Source: Amphiduros pacificus | Lineage: Eukaryota; Annelida; Polychaeta; Phyllodocida; Hesionidae | Assembly (NCBI GenBank): GCA_949316495.1 | Contig: OX439012.1 | Span: 18,900,666 to 18,964,665 of the forward strand | Direction of reading: 5' to 3' | DNA length: 64,000 nt | Shown here: in pieces, positions 1 to 11,440 of the stretch | How the letters are laid out: every line of letters begins with the position of its first letter | How positions within the stretch are numbered: the first letter of the stretch is position 1 | Notes under the pieces: generated by a model | Databases searched by the model: none | The model's input: the letters and a program-made list of their open reading frames with translations, nothing else | Told to the model about the DNA's origin: nothing | Position numbers and translations under genes: made by a program

Positions 1-175
1 TCCTGTCAGAGTGTTCCTGTCGTAGTAGTGGCCCAGTTGCCTGATCTCTTTACGGCAAACCTTCACACCCCACCCGAGTTACACTGGGATTTGCATGGAC
101 CACCTTTAATAATATAAAGGACCTATCTCAGACCCCCTCCTCCAAAGTCACATAACCAATTAGTCATTCTCTCAA

Positions 176-673
176 ATGACCTTTTTAGACTCCTGGCCCC
201 GCTCCAAATTTTGTTCTCCTTCCCCCACTCTTAGGACTGTCCGCCACTATCCTCTCTTTGGCGAGTATGGATTTTTCCATCTCCCATTCGTCCCCACATG
301 TCCCCTTCCCGACGCCGTTTTGGATCAAACCATATCTGACACCCCCTTTAGCAATTCAGATGCCCTGTTCATTAGGACAGCCATCCACAGTTCTTCCAAA
401 TCACTTCATGCCTTACCTGTGATTCCTGAAGATCACATTGACTCTCTTGACCCCTTACTTTTACCACCCCCCTCATCTCCAAAACATAAACTCTGTTTAC
501 ATAAGATGGATAGTATTAGTCCCCCCCAAAACTTGGCCTTTATGTCTTACTCCCCCCCTAACACTTGGCCTTTTAATACTTCACATCGCCTCCTATGTTG
601 GGATTGTATCTCACGCCCTTTGTCCCCACCTGTTACCGAAATTACATCCACATGGATTCCAAGATTAAAGTAA
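176..673 (+). CDS. Unrecognised 165-aa proline-rich ORF, doubtful
   Basis: Open from ATG at 176 to TAA at 671-673. The product is rich in Pro, Ser and Leu with no domain, signal peptide or membrane segment that I recognise. The plus strand here is C-rich and G-poor, which by itself makes stops rare in this frame, so openness is weak evidence. There is no clear promoter or splice context. It may be a chance ORF on the antisense strand of a purine-rich transcript. Confidence 0.12.
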   Translation: MTFLDSWPRSKFCSPSPTLRTVRHYPLFGEYGFFHLPFVPTCPLPDAVLDQTISDTPFSNSDALFIRTAIHSSSKSLHALPVIPEDHIDSLDPLLLPPPSSPKHKLCLHKMDSISPPQNLAFMSYSPPNTWPFNTSHRLLCWDCISRPLSPPVTEITSTWIPRLK

Positions 674-2284
674 ATTATTTTAATAAAAATATATTTATTA
701 ACATCATAACTATCACATTTTTACAATTTTCAAGTAATAAATTGTTATGGAATTGTTTTACGTTGTGATAAGATCACAATACCCATTTTACTTCTGGAAA
801 TTTTCCCTTTCCCACTCCGGCATTAGGCCAGATTAATATATCCCATTACCCCTTGTTACCCCTTCAATTCTAGTCACTTTTGAATACCCCTATAGTCTTA
901 CGTGTTTCATTACGGTACCTTACCAGTCCGTAAACGATTTATTACCCTTTAGAATTCTACATATGTTCGCTCATTTCCACAAGAATAAGGTCCATTAATT
1001 CTTTGTTCACCTCATAGCATTTTTTTATCCTTTTGATATCATAGTTATTGTCCAGCACCATTTACAAGGTCCACGGCTTTACGCGCCGATAACACACATG
1101 CTGATTTTGCAATTGTTTGTTGCCTTTCAGCACTTTATGACTTTAAATTTTCACACCAAGGTCCATAATTGTTTGCCGGCATATGAGACGATGCCACGTC
1201 AAGCATTGTCAAAAACTCTTATCACCTTGCTTGCATCAGTTACCATGTTGCTTTAAACAGATACACTGTTGTTAAAGGCCATTTTGCCTTGCGGTTTCAC
1301 ACCGTTTGACGGTTCATGTCGCCACACAATTCAAAGTGCCATATTCCAAATTTATGACTGTTTCTCTTGGCATCTCCTCACTTTTGTACACGTGTAGGAA
1401 CCAGCCTTCTCACGTCACAGTTCACATTTGATGACCTCTTGTCACATCAATAGTCCCTCATTACTGAACCACTAAACCTCATGTTTTCATTTCTATAAAG
1501 TATCTTGCCCTGCTCCGCCTTTAAAGAGCATTATTTGTATTTTGACAGAGCAATTACATCTCACTTTGGTTGACATCTCCTTTAACTTCGCAGGCCTATC
1601 TCAGTGTGAAATACTGAGAGGTTCTGTTTACGATCTGTCATCACTTTGCATGACGTCTATTCCAATGATAATTACACATCATGATTCAGCTTTTCAGTCT
1701 CTTGGTGCTAGATTGCATCAGGCGCTGATTTACGATGTGAAGAATGGATTCTTCTCTTGAAGCTTTTTGGAATGACAAACTACCTTTCTAACTAATTTTT
1801 ACACCTCTTCAAAAAAAGTTTTTTTAAACCAGCATAAAAGTTTTCAGTTATCACACTCAACAACAACAACAGCATCCATGTTTATTAGAAAATTACACAT
1901 GATCCACATTTACAAGACATCAAAGTTCCTAGAATCTTGAAAACATATGATCCCAATTTTGACATAATTTTGACACTTTTGACAAATTTTGATACATCTT
2001 GGAATATTCAATTTAGAATTTTTAAATTTTGACTACATTAGTTGTGACATCCCAGATGAGTGACACAGGCAAATCATTCACACTCATGACATTCACAACT
2101 AATAGCAACAATCTGGAATAAATACAACTGAGTAAATACAACTAATTTAACTCTCCAACACTAACATATCAAAACTACTTAACACTACTTTAACACAGAT
2201 AACTTGAACAAACATTCTGAATAACAATGCAAACTCATTCAGGCACGAATCACAGTGCCAACCTACCTCACTCACCTGAGGAAA

Positions 2285-2439
2285 TTAAAAACCCAACAAA
2301 CAATCCAGAATATTCTCCCTACGCCAGACTACTTCTAACCCACCCAACCTACTCTAACCGAGGGACTGCTCCTCCCTCCTCCAGCTGCTCCAGCTGCTGC
2401 TGCTCCCTCCTCCTTCTCCTTCTGTAGGCGAGCCAGAGC
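2285..2439 (-). other. Possible terminal exon with Arg- and Gln-rich end
   Basis: Read leftwards, a good 3' splice site (pyrimidine-rich stretch ending TTTTTCAG) is followed by an open stretch coding for an Arg run, then Gln/Glu-rich residues of coiled-coil character, and a TAG stop. The acceptor and the sharp rise in GC argue for an exon. No homology is recognised. It might pair with the minus ORF at 3353-3673 but no joining donor could be fixed. Confidence 0.25.
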
Positions 2440-2884
2440 TGAAAAATACAAAACAAAAAGTTACAATTTTCTTGTTCTTCTCCCTTTGACAAACATTTAT
2501 CAAACAAGCAAACATTTATCTTTTGCTACGCAGGCTGTTTCAGATTTTACTTGCCTAACATATGATTTTTTTTTTCATGATTTATCTCGATTTATACATT
2601 CCATTCACATATTCATTTTTCTCAATTTATACTGTGATTTATGCATAACTCTTTTACCCCTAGGTTCGTTGTATTTTTTTTTCCTACCCCAGGTACGTTA
2701 TATTTTAACAATGTACCCTTCAAATTGACCACAGTCTACATTATGCTTTACTTTTCATTATTTAATCTTCTTGTTCTTCTTCCAGCTTCACGATTCAACT
2801 TTTACTTGATGTTTGCAAAACGTAATTTTTTTGCAGGGTTAATTCTGTTCGCTACTATACCCAGCTTTCGACCTTTTGGGGGTC

Positions 2885-2955
2885 AAAAGGTTAATATGCG
2901 TTAATATGCATATTTATGCATATATATGCATATGCGTTAATATGCATATTTAATC
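2885..2955. repeat. Cluster of ATGCATAT / TTAATATGC words
   Basis: About 70 bp made almost wholly of ATGCATAT palindromic octamers (four) and TTAATATGC words (three). Just upstream, CCTTTTG and CAAAAGG form a 7-bp hairpin around GGGGT at about 2870-2890. The words resemble POU/octamer sites, but simple AT-rich repetition explains them equally well. Confidence 0.5.
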
Positions 2956-3352
2956 TGTCGACCAGTGACGTCTTCACAAGTTAATGAAAGTTTTCATCTT
3001 TGAACTTGAAACAAATTAAAGACAAAAACATTAATTTCTCCATATGTACCTTAAATATTCATCTTTTTTTCCGAAATCGAAAACTACACACGGCCAGCGA
3101 TATTCGCGCTGGACCACGTTCAATCACTTTTGGCAATGTGCTTTTTCGTCAATTGTTTTTGATCACTTTATCGGACCGGGTAATTTCTATTTAATTTCCA
3201 AAATATCCGAATTGACCAGTATTACGTCATGGCTTCCCGTTCATGTGCGCATCTTCCTTATCCGACCACTGACAACTTCTTTTCACCAAATTATCTACGT
3301 TTCACCCCGTCCTCCCTACGTCTTCATATTTGCATTTAGTGCCCTAAATTTT

Positions 3353-3673
3353 TCATAATTTCACTTTCAAAATTTGTGATATTCTCTTATGCAGACGGCC
3401 CACTGCCGGCGCCATATTGGACTCACGCATCACATGCATCCCTTCAAAAACTACCTGAAAAGTAGGATAACTTGAAATATATGTACCTACGTCTATCCCC
3501 TGCATTGCCACTTCGAGGAGGACGTGCCCAATGTCCATCCAGGACCACCTCCTCCTCAATATATCGTGCAGGAGGCCAACAAGGGCCTCCCTATCCACTA
3601 TCACCCTCCTTGGCATCTTGTTTGTCCAAATTTCTTTTCCAAAATGATCTGTACACACGGTGGCGCTCCGCAT
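3353..3673 (-). CDS. Unrecognised 106-aa minus-strand ORF
   Basis: Opens with ATG at 3673 and runs to a stop at 3353-3355. GC content is clearly higher than in the flanks. The product is basic and probably helical, with RRRWSWMDIG near residue 42 and a stretch MPRRVIVDREALVGLLHD before it. No family is recognised; a DNA-binding helical domain is only a guess. A GT..AG pair around codons 63-75 (ending TACTTTTCAG) would be only about 35 nt, probably too short for an animal intron. It may be an exon of a leftward gene or a transposon fragment. Confidence 0.3.
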   Translation of the reverse strand: MRSATVCTDHFGKEIWTNKMPRRVIVDREALVGLLHDILRRRWSWMDIGHVLLEVAMQGIDVGTYISSYPTFQVVFEGMHVMRESNMAPAVGRLHKRISQILKVKL

Positions 3674-4442
3674 TTTAAGTCTTGATCAGCACTTTTATTT
3701 AAAAACAATTAATCACATGTATCTGTCATAACCCCAACAAAGCTGACTGATGTATATTTATTATTTTTTCTCACATCTTTTTACAACAATGGTATCCCCC
3801 TATCCACTCCTGTGGTTTAACGTTCTCAGTCCCCTTCATCAAATCACTTAAATTTCTTCGACAGATAGGTCTCAATTCGATCTTTATACACACTTATTTA
3901 AAAACTGTACACATATCTTAATTGGTTAAGCAGCACATTGTTTTTACCGTTCTTTTGAACCATCTGACCAATGTTTGTTTAGGTTATCTAGGTCAATTGC
4001 ATTTCTCTTATCGCACCCCATCTGATTATGTAACCGTATACCCTTGTGATGGTACATCCATCTTGGATCCATGTTTTCGACCAAAAACAATTATTTGATA
4101 CTGATGATATTTCCATTCCATTCGCTTATATTTAAATGTGAATCTGACTACAGTTATTTTCCTATGAGAACTTTAATGACTTTAGGGAGCTAAACCTCCA
4201 TGATCGCGACACACAGATTAAGGACCCTTCAAGTCAGACATATTTTTTTTTCAGTGTACAAATAAACACTGAACGATGGGTTGAATTGCCCGTCTACAAG
4301 TTCTCACCCTCATATCGCCACTCCCTGTTGGCACAAGTAAAATTTTCACACTGACATATGTTCCATTTCAAGTGGATAGCTATTGTATGACATGCCCTTT
4401 TCTTTGAAAAGACCTCTTGCAACCACGTGTTGTTCATTCTCC

Positions 4443-4631
4443 TCAATCGTTTCCAAATTTTTGAGACTTTGACCGTCTCTTTGGAATATACCTTGTCAAC
4501 AAATGTTGATCATTAATGGTATCCAAATGTTCAAGTTCTTGGAGTAAATCCTTCTGGTCAAATTGCTTGACTAGCCCTCCTTGCATACCGTTCCTCCTTG
4601 TATGCACAAAGTATAGACATGACAATAGCAT
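4443..4631 (-). CDS. Unrecognised short minus-strand ORF, possible exon
   Basis: A 62-codon stretch ending in a stop at 4443. The part after a possible acceptor (ending ATACAAG near 4603) is charged and coding-like: residues GGLVKQFDQKDLLQELEHLD, then a basic tail with KRRSKSQK. No known domain is visible. It lies upstream, in the leftward sense, of the ORF at 3353-3673, so both could be exons of one unrecognised gene. Chance openness cannot be excluded. Confidence 0.2.
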   Translation of the reverse strand: MLLSCLYFVHTRRNGMQGGLVKQFDQKDLLQELEHLDTINDQHLLTRYIPKRRSKSQKFGND

Positions 4632-5344
4632 AATATTACACTACTGTATACGTTTAAACATCAATTCTCACTGTAAGATTTTTATTGTTCAAACATATCA
4701 CTAATGTCCTTTAAACAAACTAGTTTGGTTTCTTACGATAATGTTGTTACAGTTTCATGCTACTTCTTAATATCATTTTATGTTTTGAATGTACTAAAAA
4801 CCTCCTACTAAGTTCTATTATATCAGCCAAAACAGCTTTTAATATAAAATGACCGTTGTAAACTCTTTATTAATTTCTAGTGCGTATTTATAACGCAAGT
4901 CAGATAGGATTTACACTCCCCTGTTAAGTAATATTTTCATTATTGATTACACTATGTTGTCATAATTTCAATGTTATACTGAGTAAACTCTTCTTGTGTT
5001 ATATGTTGTCTTAATTGTTTTGATATATTTATATAGGTAGCTGTATTAAGCTGATCAACTGCAATTATCTCGCCTTAATGTTGTCCTAGTTTGTAAGACA
5101 CCACATCCGCGCGTGTCAGCAGTCACATGCTTAAGATTCAATTGTGTGGCGCAAGCGTCACCTACACGTCAAGGTTTCTTTCATGAAAGAACAGGTTACA
5201 CATAATTTATTCTCTTTTCACTAGATTTTTTATTGAATAATTGATTGATGTGTTTATATTGTTGTGTATGTTTAATAATTGATCTATTGTATACTTTTAT
5301 CTTTTCAACTAACCAACAGCCATCTACAATAGCAAATGCTTCAG

Positions 5345-5440
5345 TGAATGGGGAATGTCTCCGTCGTTGGGGAACGTGGACAGGGATCAGGAACTATACT
5401 CGCTCGCTAGCTGTGAATGGGGCCTTAACCTAGCCAGAAT
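5345..5440 (-). mobile_element. LTR fragment (3' end of the same LTR family as 5832-6492)
   Basis: About 95 bp match the end of the LTR family found at 5832-6492, 8625-16382 and 52669-53394: the run with CCGTCGTTGGGG, GTGGACAGGGATCAG and ACTATACTCGCT is shared. Only the terminal part is present; flanks are unrelated. An old, broken fossil. Confidence 0.6.
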
Positions 5441-5831
5441 AACTTTATTTTTTACAGCTTTTGATATAAATGTTAGTTGTTTTAATGTATATATACTTCT
5501 AACCACAATAAACGAAGGGAGACTAATTTTTACCATGGTCGAACACATCATGGTTGAAAAAGAGCCAAAGCAAAAATATCCGGAACCGAGACACAGTTAC
5601 CTCATGGATAATTTTAATTTTGAATGATTTCCTTTCATGTTAAGCATTATCTTTCTTTGACATCGTCAACCTAAAATATACCATTTATTTGAGAGATTTA
5701 CTTTCATAGCTCATAAATAAGATTGACTATCACTAATCAACGCATCTATATTCACAGGAAACTGAGAATATTATAATCTTAATACACATGTGGTATCTGC
5801 TTATGGGAATGACTGCTGGGAACTGTTGTAT

Positions 5832-6492
5832 TGTTACGTACTATTGGTAGTACTGAGTGAGTGCAGGGGACATCCGTCGTTTGGGGTCGTGGACGGGGAT
5901 CAGATACTCGATACTCGATATACTCGCTATACTCGCTGGCTGTGAACGGGGCTCTTAACCCAGCTACCCTATCTACCTTTGTGAGTTGGGAGGTAATAAG
6001 GACTGCAGACACAGAGTATACAATGCACAAGGGTCTCCTTTATTCGGTGTTGTATACACTAGTCTGGCTAGGTCGGCATGGCAAAGAGCGAGGCATATGA
6101 AATACCCGAATGCATGATACTGACAAAGTCCTGAGAATGCATAAAACACCCAAGTCTATGCAAGTGTGGCTGTCACGAAGCTGAGTGTCAAGGATCTTCT
6201 AGGCAAGTGGATTCTGCTCCCTGAGTAGCGATTTCGGGGCCTTTTTAAGGAAATCTGAGCATCTGTGGGAGGTCTGCCTGCGTAGCGTCTTCTTCAGCGC
6301 CGGGGCAGCGCATGTCTGTGGCGTCTGCCTGCATGGCTTGGAGGATCACGTCATCTCTATTCGGGGTGAGTAATGCGTCTCCTTAGCCTGCACTACGTAG
6401 CACTCAGTAACCTCTATGGTTTCTTGCCAAAGATCGTGAATGTCTATATTTGTATATAAGAGTCTATAGGTAGGTAATCTATATCCTACACA
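5832..6492 (-). mobile_element. Solo LTR fossil with adjoining polypurine tract
   Basis: About 661 bp bounded by TGTGTAGG and GTAACA (read on the minus strand), the TG...CA form of LTRs. Read leftwards it holds a TTAAAAAGG TATA-like box, an AATAAA poly(A) signal, and then about 200 bp to the end. Immediately upstream on the minus strand (6494-6535) lies a purine run AAAGGGGAG preceded by a segment shared with the copy at 8582-8624, as expected for a polypurine tract at a 3' LTR. A second short copy of the LTR start lies at 6530-6552. Superfamily not determinable. Broken; only the 3' end of an element remains. Confidence 0.7.
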
Positions 6493-6552
6493 TGGCTCCC
6501 CTTTGACAAAGCACGTCCGTGTGCTCGAACGGTAGGTAATCTATATCCTACA

Positions 6553-8581
6553 TGCATACATACCGAGATTACTTAAATTTTTGCCTACTGTATTTTAACT
6601 TATACTATGTTCATTGTGCTTTCATGCCATTGACAACCTCCCTTATCATTTTCCCAATGATTTAGTTAATTGATGGCTGCATATCGCCATTAGAGCATTC
6701 CGGAATGGCTTGCTCCTTGACTGGCTGTGTGTCGTGTGTTTTACCCATGTGTATCCCCTGGTCAGGGTGAGATCATATCTAATTCTGTTCAGTGATCCAG
6801 TATATTTATAATGTATGCCTGATCCTTACTTATTATTATCTTCTCGTACCAATTACGAAACATGATATGATTAAAATAAACTAACCTCTTACATTAAAAC
6901 CTTTGGAGAGTGCTATTCCCAGTTCTCAGAGTATTCTGCTTGACTGTTCTTCGGAATAAGTCTTCGCTTTCGCGCCGCTTGTCAGTGCTTTCCTGGTATC
7001 TTCTTGATATTTTATATCAGTTGACTTCCCTTTCCTCGTGACTCCTGTCACATTGCTTGTGGGAATGTGCCTACAGTTTTCTTGACCCAGTCCCACATTT
7101 CGTCCAGGATCAACCACGAATCAAGCATGTGTTGGCCATTGGAAATTTTCCTCATCATTTTCATATTGACATACGCTGACAGCTTCACAGCTGCATTGCT
7201 TAAAGTAAGCATTTTCATTCACTTTATACATCCCTTTGGTTTGATCCCTAGATTTCCATTTAATGTTTGATACCTGTCGGAAGAGCATCAATCTCTTTTC
7301 AGACAGACTGTTTCTGTTTGATCTTACAAGCCAGCTTTACCAGCTGCAGTGCCCATTGTTTTTCATCATCACCAAACAAAACACAGAGCGATTTACCTCC
7401 CTTTATATGAAATAAATCTTTGCCATCCAATCAGAACCCCTCACTTTCTGTTACTATTTCAGCAAGCTGTGTTCCTGTCTTCCTCTTGCTGTAGCAACTG
7501 TTGTTGCAATTGTTGTTACACTTGTTGCTGCAGTTGAATCTGTGTTGCCAGTTTTTGCGACCTCTCTGACGAAGAAACTTGTTTGTTGTTAAATTTAATT
7601 ACATACATTTTTTTTTCTTATAACCTCAACCATCCTGTAATTACCAAATATATTTTTTCAACTACCTCACACACTGTGTATTTCTAACCTTATCTTTTAA
7701 TTATGTGTTTTAACTGACAGATACACTATAGTGTTTAAGTGCTTATTACCACATTACAGTATTTAATTAATTTCACAGATACCTATAAATGTTATTACCT
7801 TGATATTAATGATACAGTTCAGATTACCAGTACTTTACTGATATCGCTTCCATCATACTTTCACATATGATTGTGCTAATGACATTTACCTTTATATTAT
7901 ACAATGTTCGTTACTATCGTCAATAAGGTATTATGTAATGTGCTAATCTTTGTCGTACTACTCTGTTTTAGATTTGTGAATGGCTATTGGATTTTCTACA
8001 ATGATACTTCGAACACTTGGAGTTGAAACCTTCCATGTTTTATGTTAGGTTCATGTGCCTTCTTTATATGTAAAATTATGGTTCGTCATTTGCTAGACGA
8101 GTTTTACAGATTTGTACGTACGTATTAGGTTTTGATGGTTCACCTTTCACCTTTCAAATGTAACGTGAGCTTATATGCTTGCACTTCCTTCCCCAATTAG
8201 CTCTTTGATCTTTTACATTTTATACCTAATTTTCGGGCACCTCCTTGTTTTCCTAGTATTGTTTCGTATTATAAATTGTGATTTATTCCCATTACTATAT
8301 CTTACTGTTGTAAGTCTGAAACGTTTAATCTATTTCAATTTCTGTTTTTGTTAAACATAAATGATTATAATACACAATACATTCTTGGTTGTATAAACTT
8401 TTCAATTTCTCCTAAACTCTATTTTTATGATAATACAAATCCTAAATCCACCTATTGAGTATTTGACATTATATTAACTTTACTTATTTGACGACTATGA
8501 AGGTAGTTATATTTTCTCTATGTACACTACGTCCTTAGTTCTTGTGAATTTGTTGAGTGTGTTTTTCATTTAAAATATATA
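6553..8581. other. Unassigned region between two opposed LTR ends
   Basis: No known element was recognised. Read leftwards, an inverted CCAAT box (CTGATTGG, about 7430) and CATATAAAGG (about 7405) form a possible promoter, followed by a short Met-starting reading and a GTAAGA donor-like site near 7334. A Gln-rich minus-strand stretch with stops lies at 7480-7545. The rest (7560-8580) is AT-rich with nothing recognisable. Confidence 0.4.
7048..7213 (-). CDS. Unrecognised putative exon
   Basis: Read leftwards from an AG at about 7202 the frame stays open for about 50 codons to TGA at 7048-7050. The product contains SAYVNMKMMRKISNGQ and a Trp-rich segment WDWVKKTVGTF, which looks like real protein, but no family is recognised. 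It lies downstream of the possible promoter near 7405-7430. It may be part of a small host gene or a decayed transposon ORF. Confidence 0.2.
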
Positions 8582-9254
8582 CTCCCGTTGGAGCACGCGG
8601 ACGTGCTTTGTCAAAGGGGAGCCGTGTGTAGGATATAGATTACCTACCTATAGACTCTTATATACAAGTATAGACAATCGCGATATTTGGCAAGAGACCA
8701 TAGAGGTTACTGAGTGCAACATGAAGGCCAACAAGTGCAGGCTAATGAGATGCATTACTCACCCCGTAGAGAGATGACGCCATGCTCCAAGCCGGTACTA
8801 CGCCAAGGCGCTGCAGAGAAGCTACGCAGGCAGATGCCCGCGCAGATGCGCTCTGATCCCCTTAAAAAGGCCCCGAAATCGCTATACGAGGAGCAGAGAA
8901 GCAGAAACCACTTGCCTAGAAGATCCATGACACTCACTGTGCGAATATCCTCATATCAGCACACTGTTTATTAAATATAAAGCACCAGGAAAATACACTA
9001 ATACAGTGCCACACTTAAAAAAACTGACAGCAGTATATATACAACTTACTTAAAATTTACTCTCCTGTTTATGCTTGGATAAGCTCGTTTACTTCGATAA
9101 ACATTTTACTGATAGCTGATATTTAATGGCTATACATTCAACTGATATACATGTTTAAACAGATAAACACTCATAAACTTGAACAGTATATATGGAGAAC
9201 ATTGCCTAACTAACATACACGCCACTGTTTATGTAAGGTTATATGACCTATCCT

Positions 9255-9760
9255 TCAACGTATATATCAGTTTACATGATATATAGAAGAGTTATCCTCC
9301 ACTGGATATGTCAGTTTAAGTGATGTATACAGGGCTTAATTATACTGTTGATATGATATTTAAGGACCCTATCCTCCGTTGTATATTCCAGTTTATATGA
9401 TATTTTCAGGACCTATCCTCTGTTGTATATGCCAGTTTATATGATATATACAGGACCTTTCTCCGACTGTATATGTCAGTTTATATGATAAATACAGGAC
9501 CTATCTCACACTGTATATGTCAGTTTATATGATATATACAGGACCTATTTCCGACTGTATATGTCAGTTTATATGATATATAAAGGACCTATCTCCCACT
9601 ATATATGCTAGTTTATGTGATATTTACAGGACCTTTCCCCCCGCTGTTTATGCCAGTTTATTTGACATTTACAAGACTTATCCCCACAGAATATGCCAGT
9701 TTATGTGATGTTTACAGGACCTATCTTCCACTGTATATGTAAGTTTATTCTACCTTTAAA
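9255..9760. repeat. Left subterminal repeats of transposon copy A
   Basis: About ten loose tandem units of roughly 44-46 bp, each with GTATATGTCAGTTTATATGA or a close variant followed by ACAGGACCTATC. The same units, inverted, occupy about 58330-58760 in copy B. Clustered subterminal repeats are typical of CACTA elements, where they bind transposase. Confidence 0.75.
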
Positions 9761-10100
9761 AGACCTTTCCTGAATTATAAATGTCATTTTTTTACCAGCA
9801 CAATATGTAATTACCCCCAAAATGTACCACAAATATAACATTTTAAATTTATTATTGACAAACAACATAGCAAAAACTGATAAACAAGCCAGCTATCCTG
9901 AAAATATGCATATCGAAGGTTATATTTGTTGACCTTTTATATTAGGCCCTTTTTCAGATTTTAAGACAAACTGGTTCCTGTCTGAAAAGAAGCTTTCCTG
10001 AAAGTGAATAAAATGAATGGGATATTAAGTTATTTTATCTCTAATTGGTACACATACAATATTTTCTATCAGGCTCTGTTAGAATATTCCAGACTGGTGA

Positions 10101-10869
10101 AAGGTCATTGACCTTGTCTGACAAAACGCTATTGGCATTTTGCTTGACAAACGGTCAGTGCCCTTGCCTAAAATGTATAAAAAGTATAAAAATATTCATT
10201 TCTATATTTCCTAAAGGTATACAATCATCCTAATCCCATCCCTTATAAGAAAAGGTCATTGACCTTACTTATTAACAAACTCTTCTGAAAGAAACAGTAA
10301 TTGACACTTCAGAACTATCTGGCGTTTCATATCAAACCTCTTGTAAGAACAGACCATGCAAAGACTTGTAAAAGGTCATTGACCTTGCTTGTAATCAATT
10401 TGTGCTGAAAAGAAACAAAAAATGAAAGGGTCACTTGAAGTATTATAATAGTGAGTTTGTCCTTGCTTAATATGCGTCTTTACTTTGTCACTGGCTCCCT
10501 TCTGAAAACAGTCACTTGCTCCCTTCTGAAAACAGTACAAAAACTGTTAAAAGGTCATTGACCTTCCCTTTTTATTAATAATTGACCTTACCTGGAAGGT
10601 CATTGACCTTCCCTTTTTATCAATTATTGGCCTTTCCTGGAAACAAACAGTCCTGAAATCTTAAAGAACAGGAATGATTTTAGTACATATATATCCTTGA
10701 AAGGTACGTGAAAAGGTCATTGATAACTGGTAAAAGGTCATCGACCTTGTTTAGTCCTGAAAGAAAAAAATGAAAGGGATATTTCTTTCATTTGCATGTG
10801 ATGTGTTTTATCAGGATCCTGATATGAATGGTGCCCAGCCTGGTAGCTTGGTAAAAGGTCATTGACCTT
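10101..10869. promoter_or_regulatory. Seven perfect or near-perfect IR1 palindromes, AAGGTCATTGACCTT
   Basis: AAGGTCATTGACCTT starts at 10101, 10252, 10372, 10551, 10596 and 10855; one variant with ATCG in the centre starts at 10734, and a half-site lies near 10713. Each is an inverted AGGTCA repeat with 1-bp spacing, the IR1 form bound by ecdysone-receptor/USP and FXR-type nuclear receptors. Matching palindromes occur in copy B (for example 57352, 57484, 57530, 57960). They may instead be transposase-binding sites. Confidence 0.6.
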
Positions 10870-11228
10870 GCCTGGAAACAAGCAGCCCTGAAATGAAAGA
10901 AAATACTGGTAGATTACAGTGGATGTCTCTTTGTTCAAACATTGTCTAAATCATGATGCTGAAAATTCCATGTAGATGGCATCTGGGTTAGGATAAAGTC
11001 TGGAAAAATATATATCCAAAATAACAGTTTAAATGTCTTTCCTTTGCAAAAACCTGTAACAGAGTGAGGCTTGTATTACACGTGTCAGCCTCTTGCTGGA
11101 TGGTGGTTAGCATCCTGTGTAAGCATTTTGTAAACATGTCCTAACAGCTCGGGACACAAAGGAAGAATAGCTGTTTTCCCGCCACCAAGCCTGTCACCCC
11201 TCATTAGTTCTTCTAGGTCACTGCACTA

Positions 11229-11440
11229 AGGGGTAATTAATCTTAGAGTAATAGTCAAAAGTTTGGGAAGCAGGGATAATCTCAGGCGGCAACCAAGCTT
11301 GGACACAAAGTTATCTCTGATCAGATGTTATCCCTGTGTTGTGGTTAGCGGCACTCTCTGTTCTCTGTGGGGTATTTTTCCAACCTCTCCAACTTGTCAC
11401 CTCAAGCTATATTACTCTAAGAATTAATTAACTCCTGTTG
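11229..11440. repeat. Nested inverted repeats inside transposon copy A
   Basis: Outer arms of the AATTAATCTTAGAGTAATA type (about 11231-11252) and their inverted partner (about 11413-11437), and inner arms CAGGGATAA / TTATCCCTG (about 11273 and 11330), give a roughly 200-bp imperfect hairpin. The same structure is kept in copy B (about 56690-56890). Confidence 0.5.

Larger units (their letters stand above)
1..5330. other. G-poor region without a recognised gene
   Basis: The plus strand is strongly depleted in G and rich in T and C from about 170 to 4400, so the minus strand is purine-rich, as coding or transcribed strands often are. Only short ORFs are present and none matches a family I know; those worth recording are listed separately. 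A C-run motif followed by an ACTTGGCC block occurs twice at about 519-575. No LINE, SINE or LTR body was recognised. It could be an old element or a diverged host gene read leftwards. Confidence 0.5.

Noticed and set aside
3353-3673. Assignment of the 106-aa ORF to an integrase-like helix-turn-helix family
   Set aside because: The WSWMDIG stretch is only loosely similar to such proteins; too weak to name.
8714-8974. Plus ORF of 86 aa
   Set aside because: It crosses the LTR/transposon junction at 8934/8935 and matches nothing; a chance ORF.
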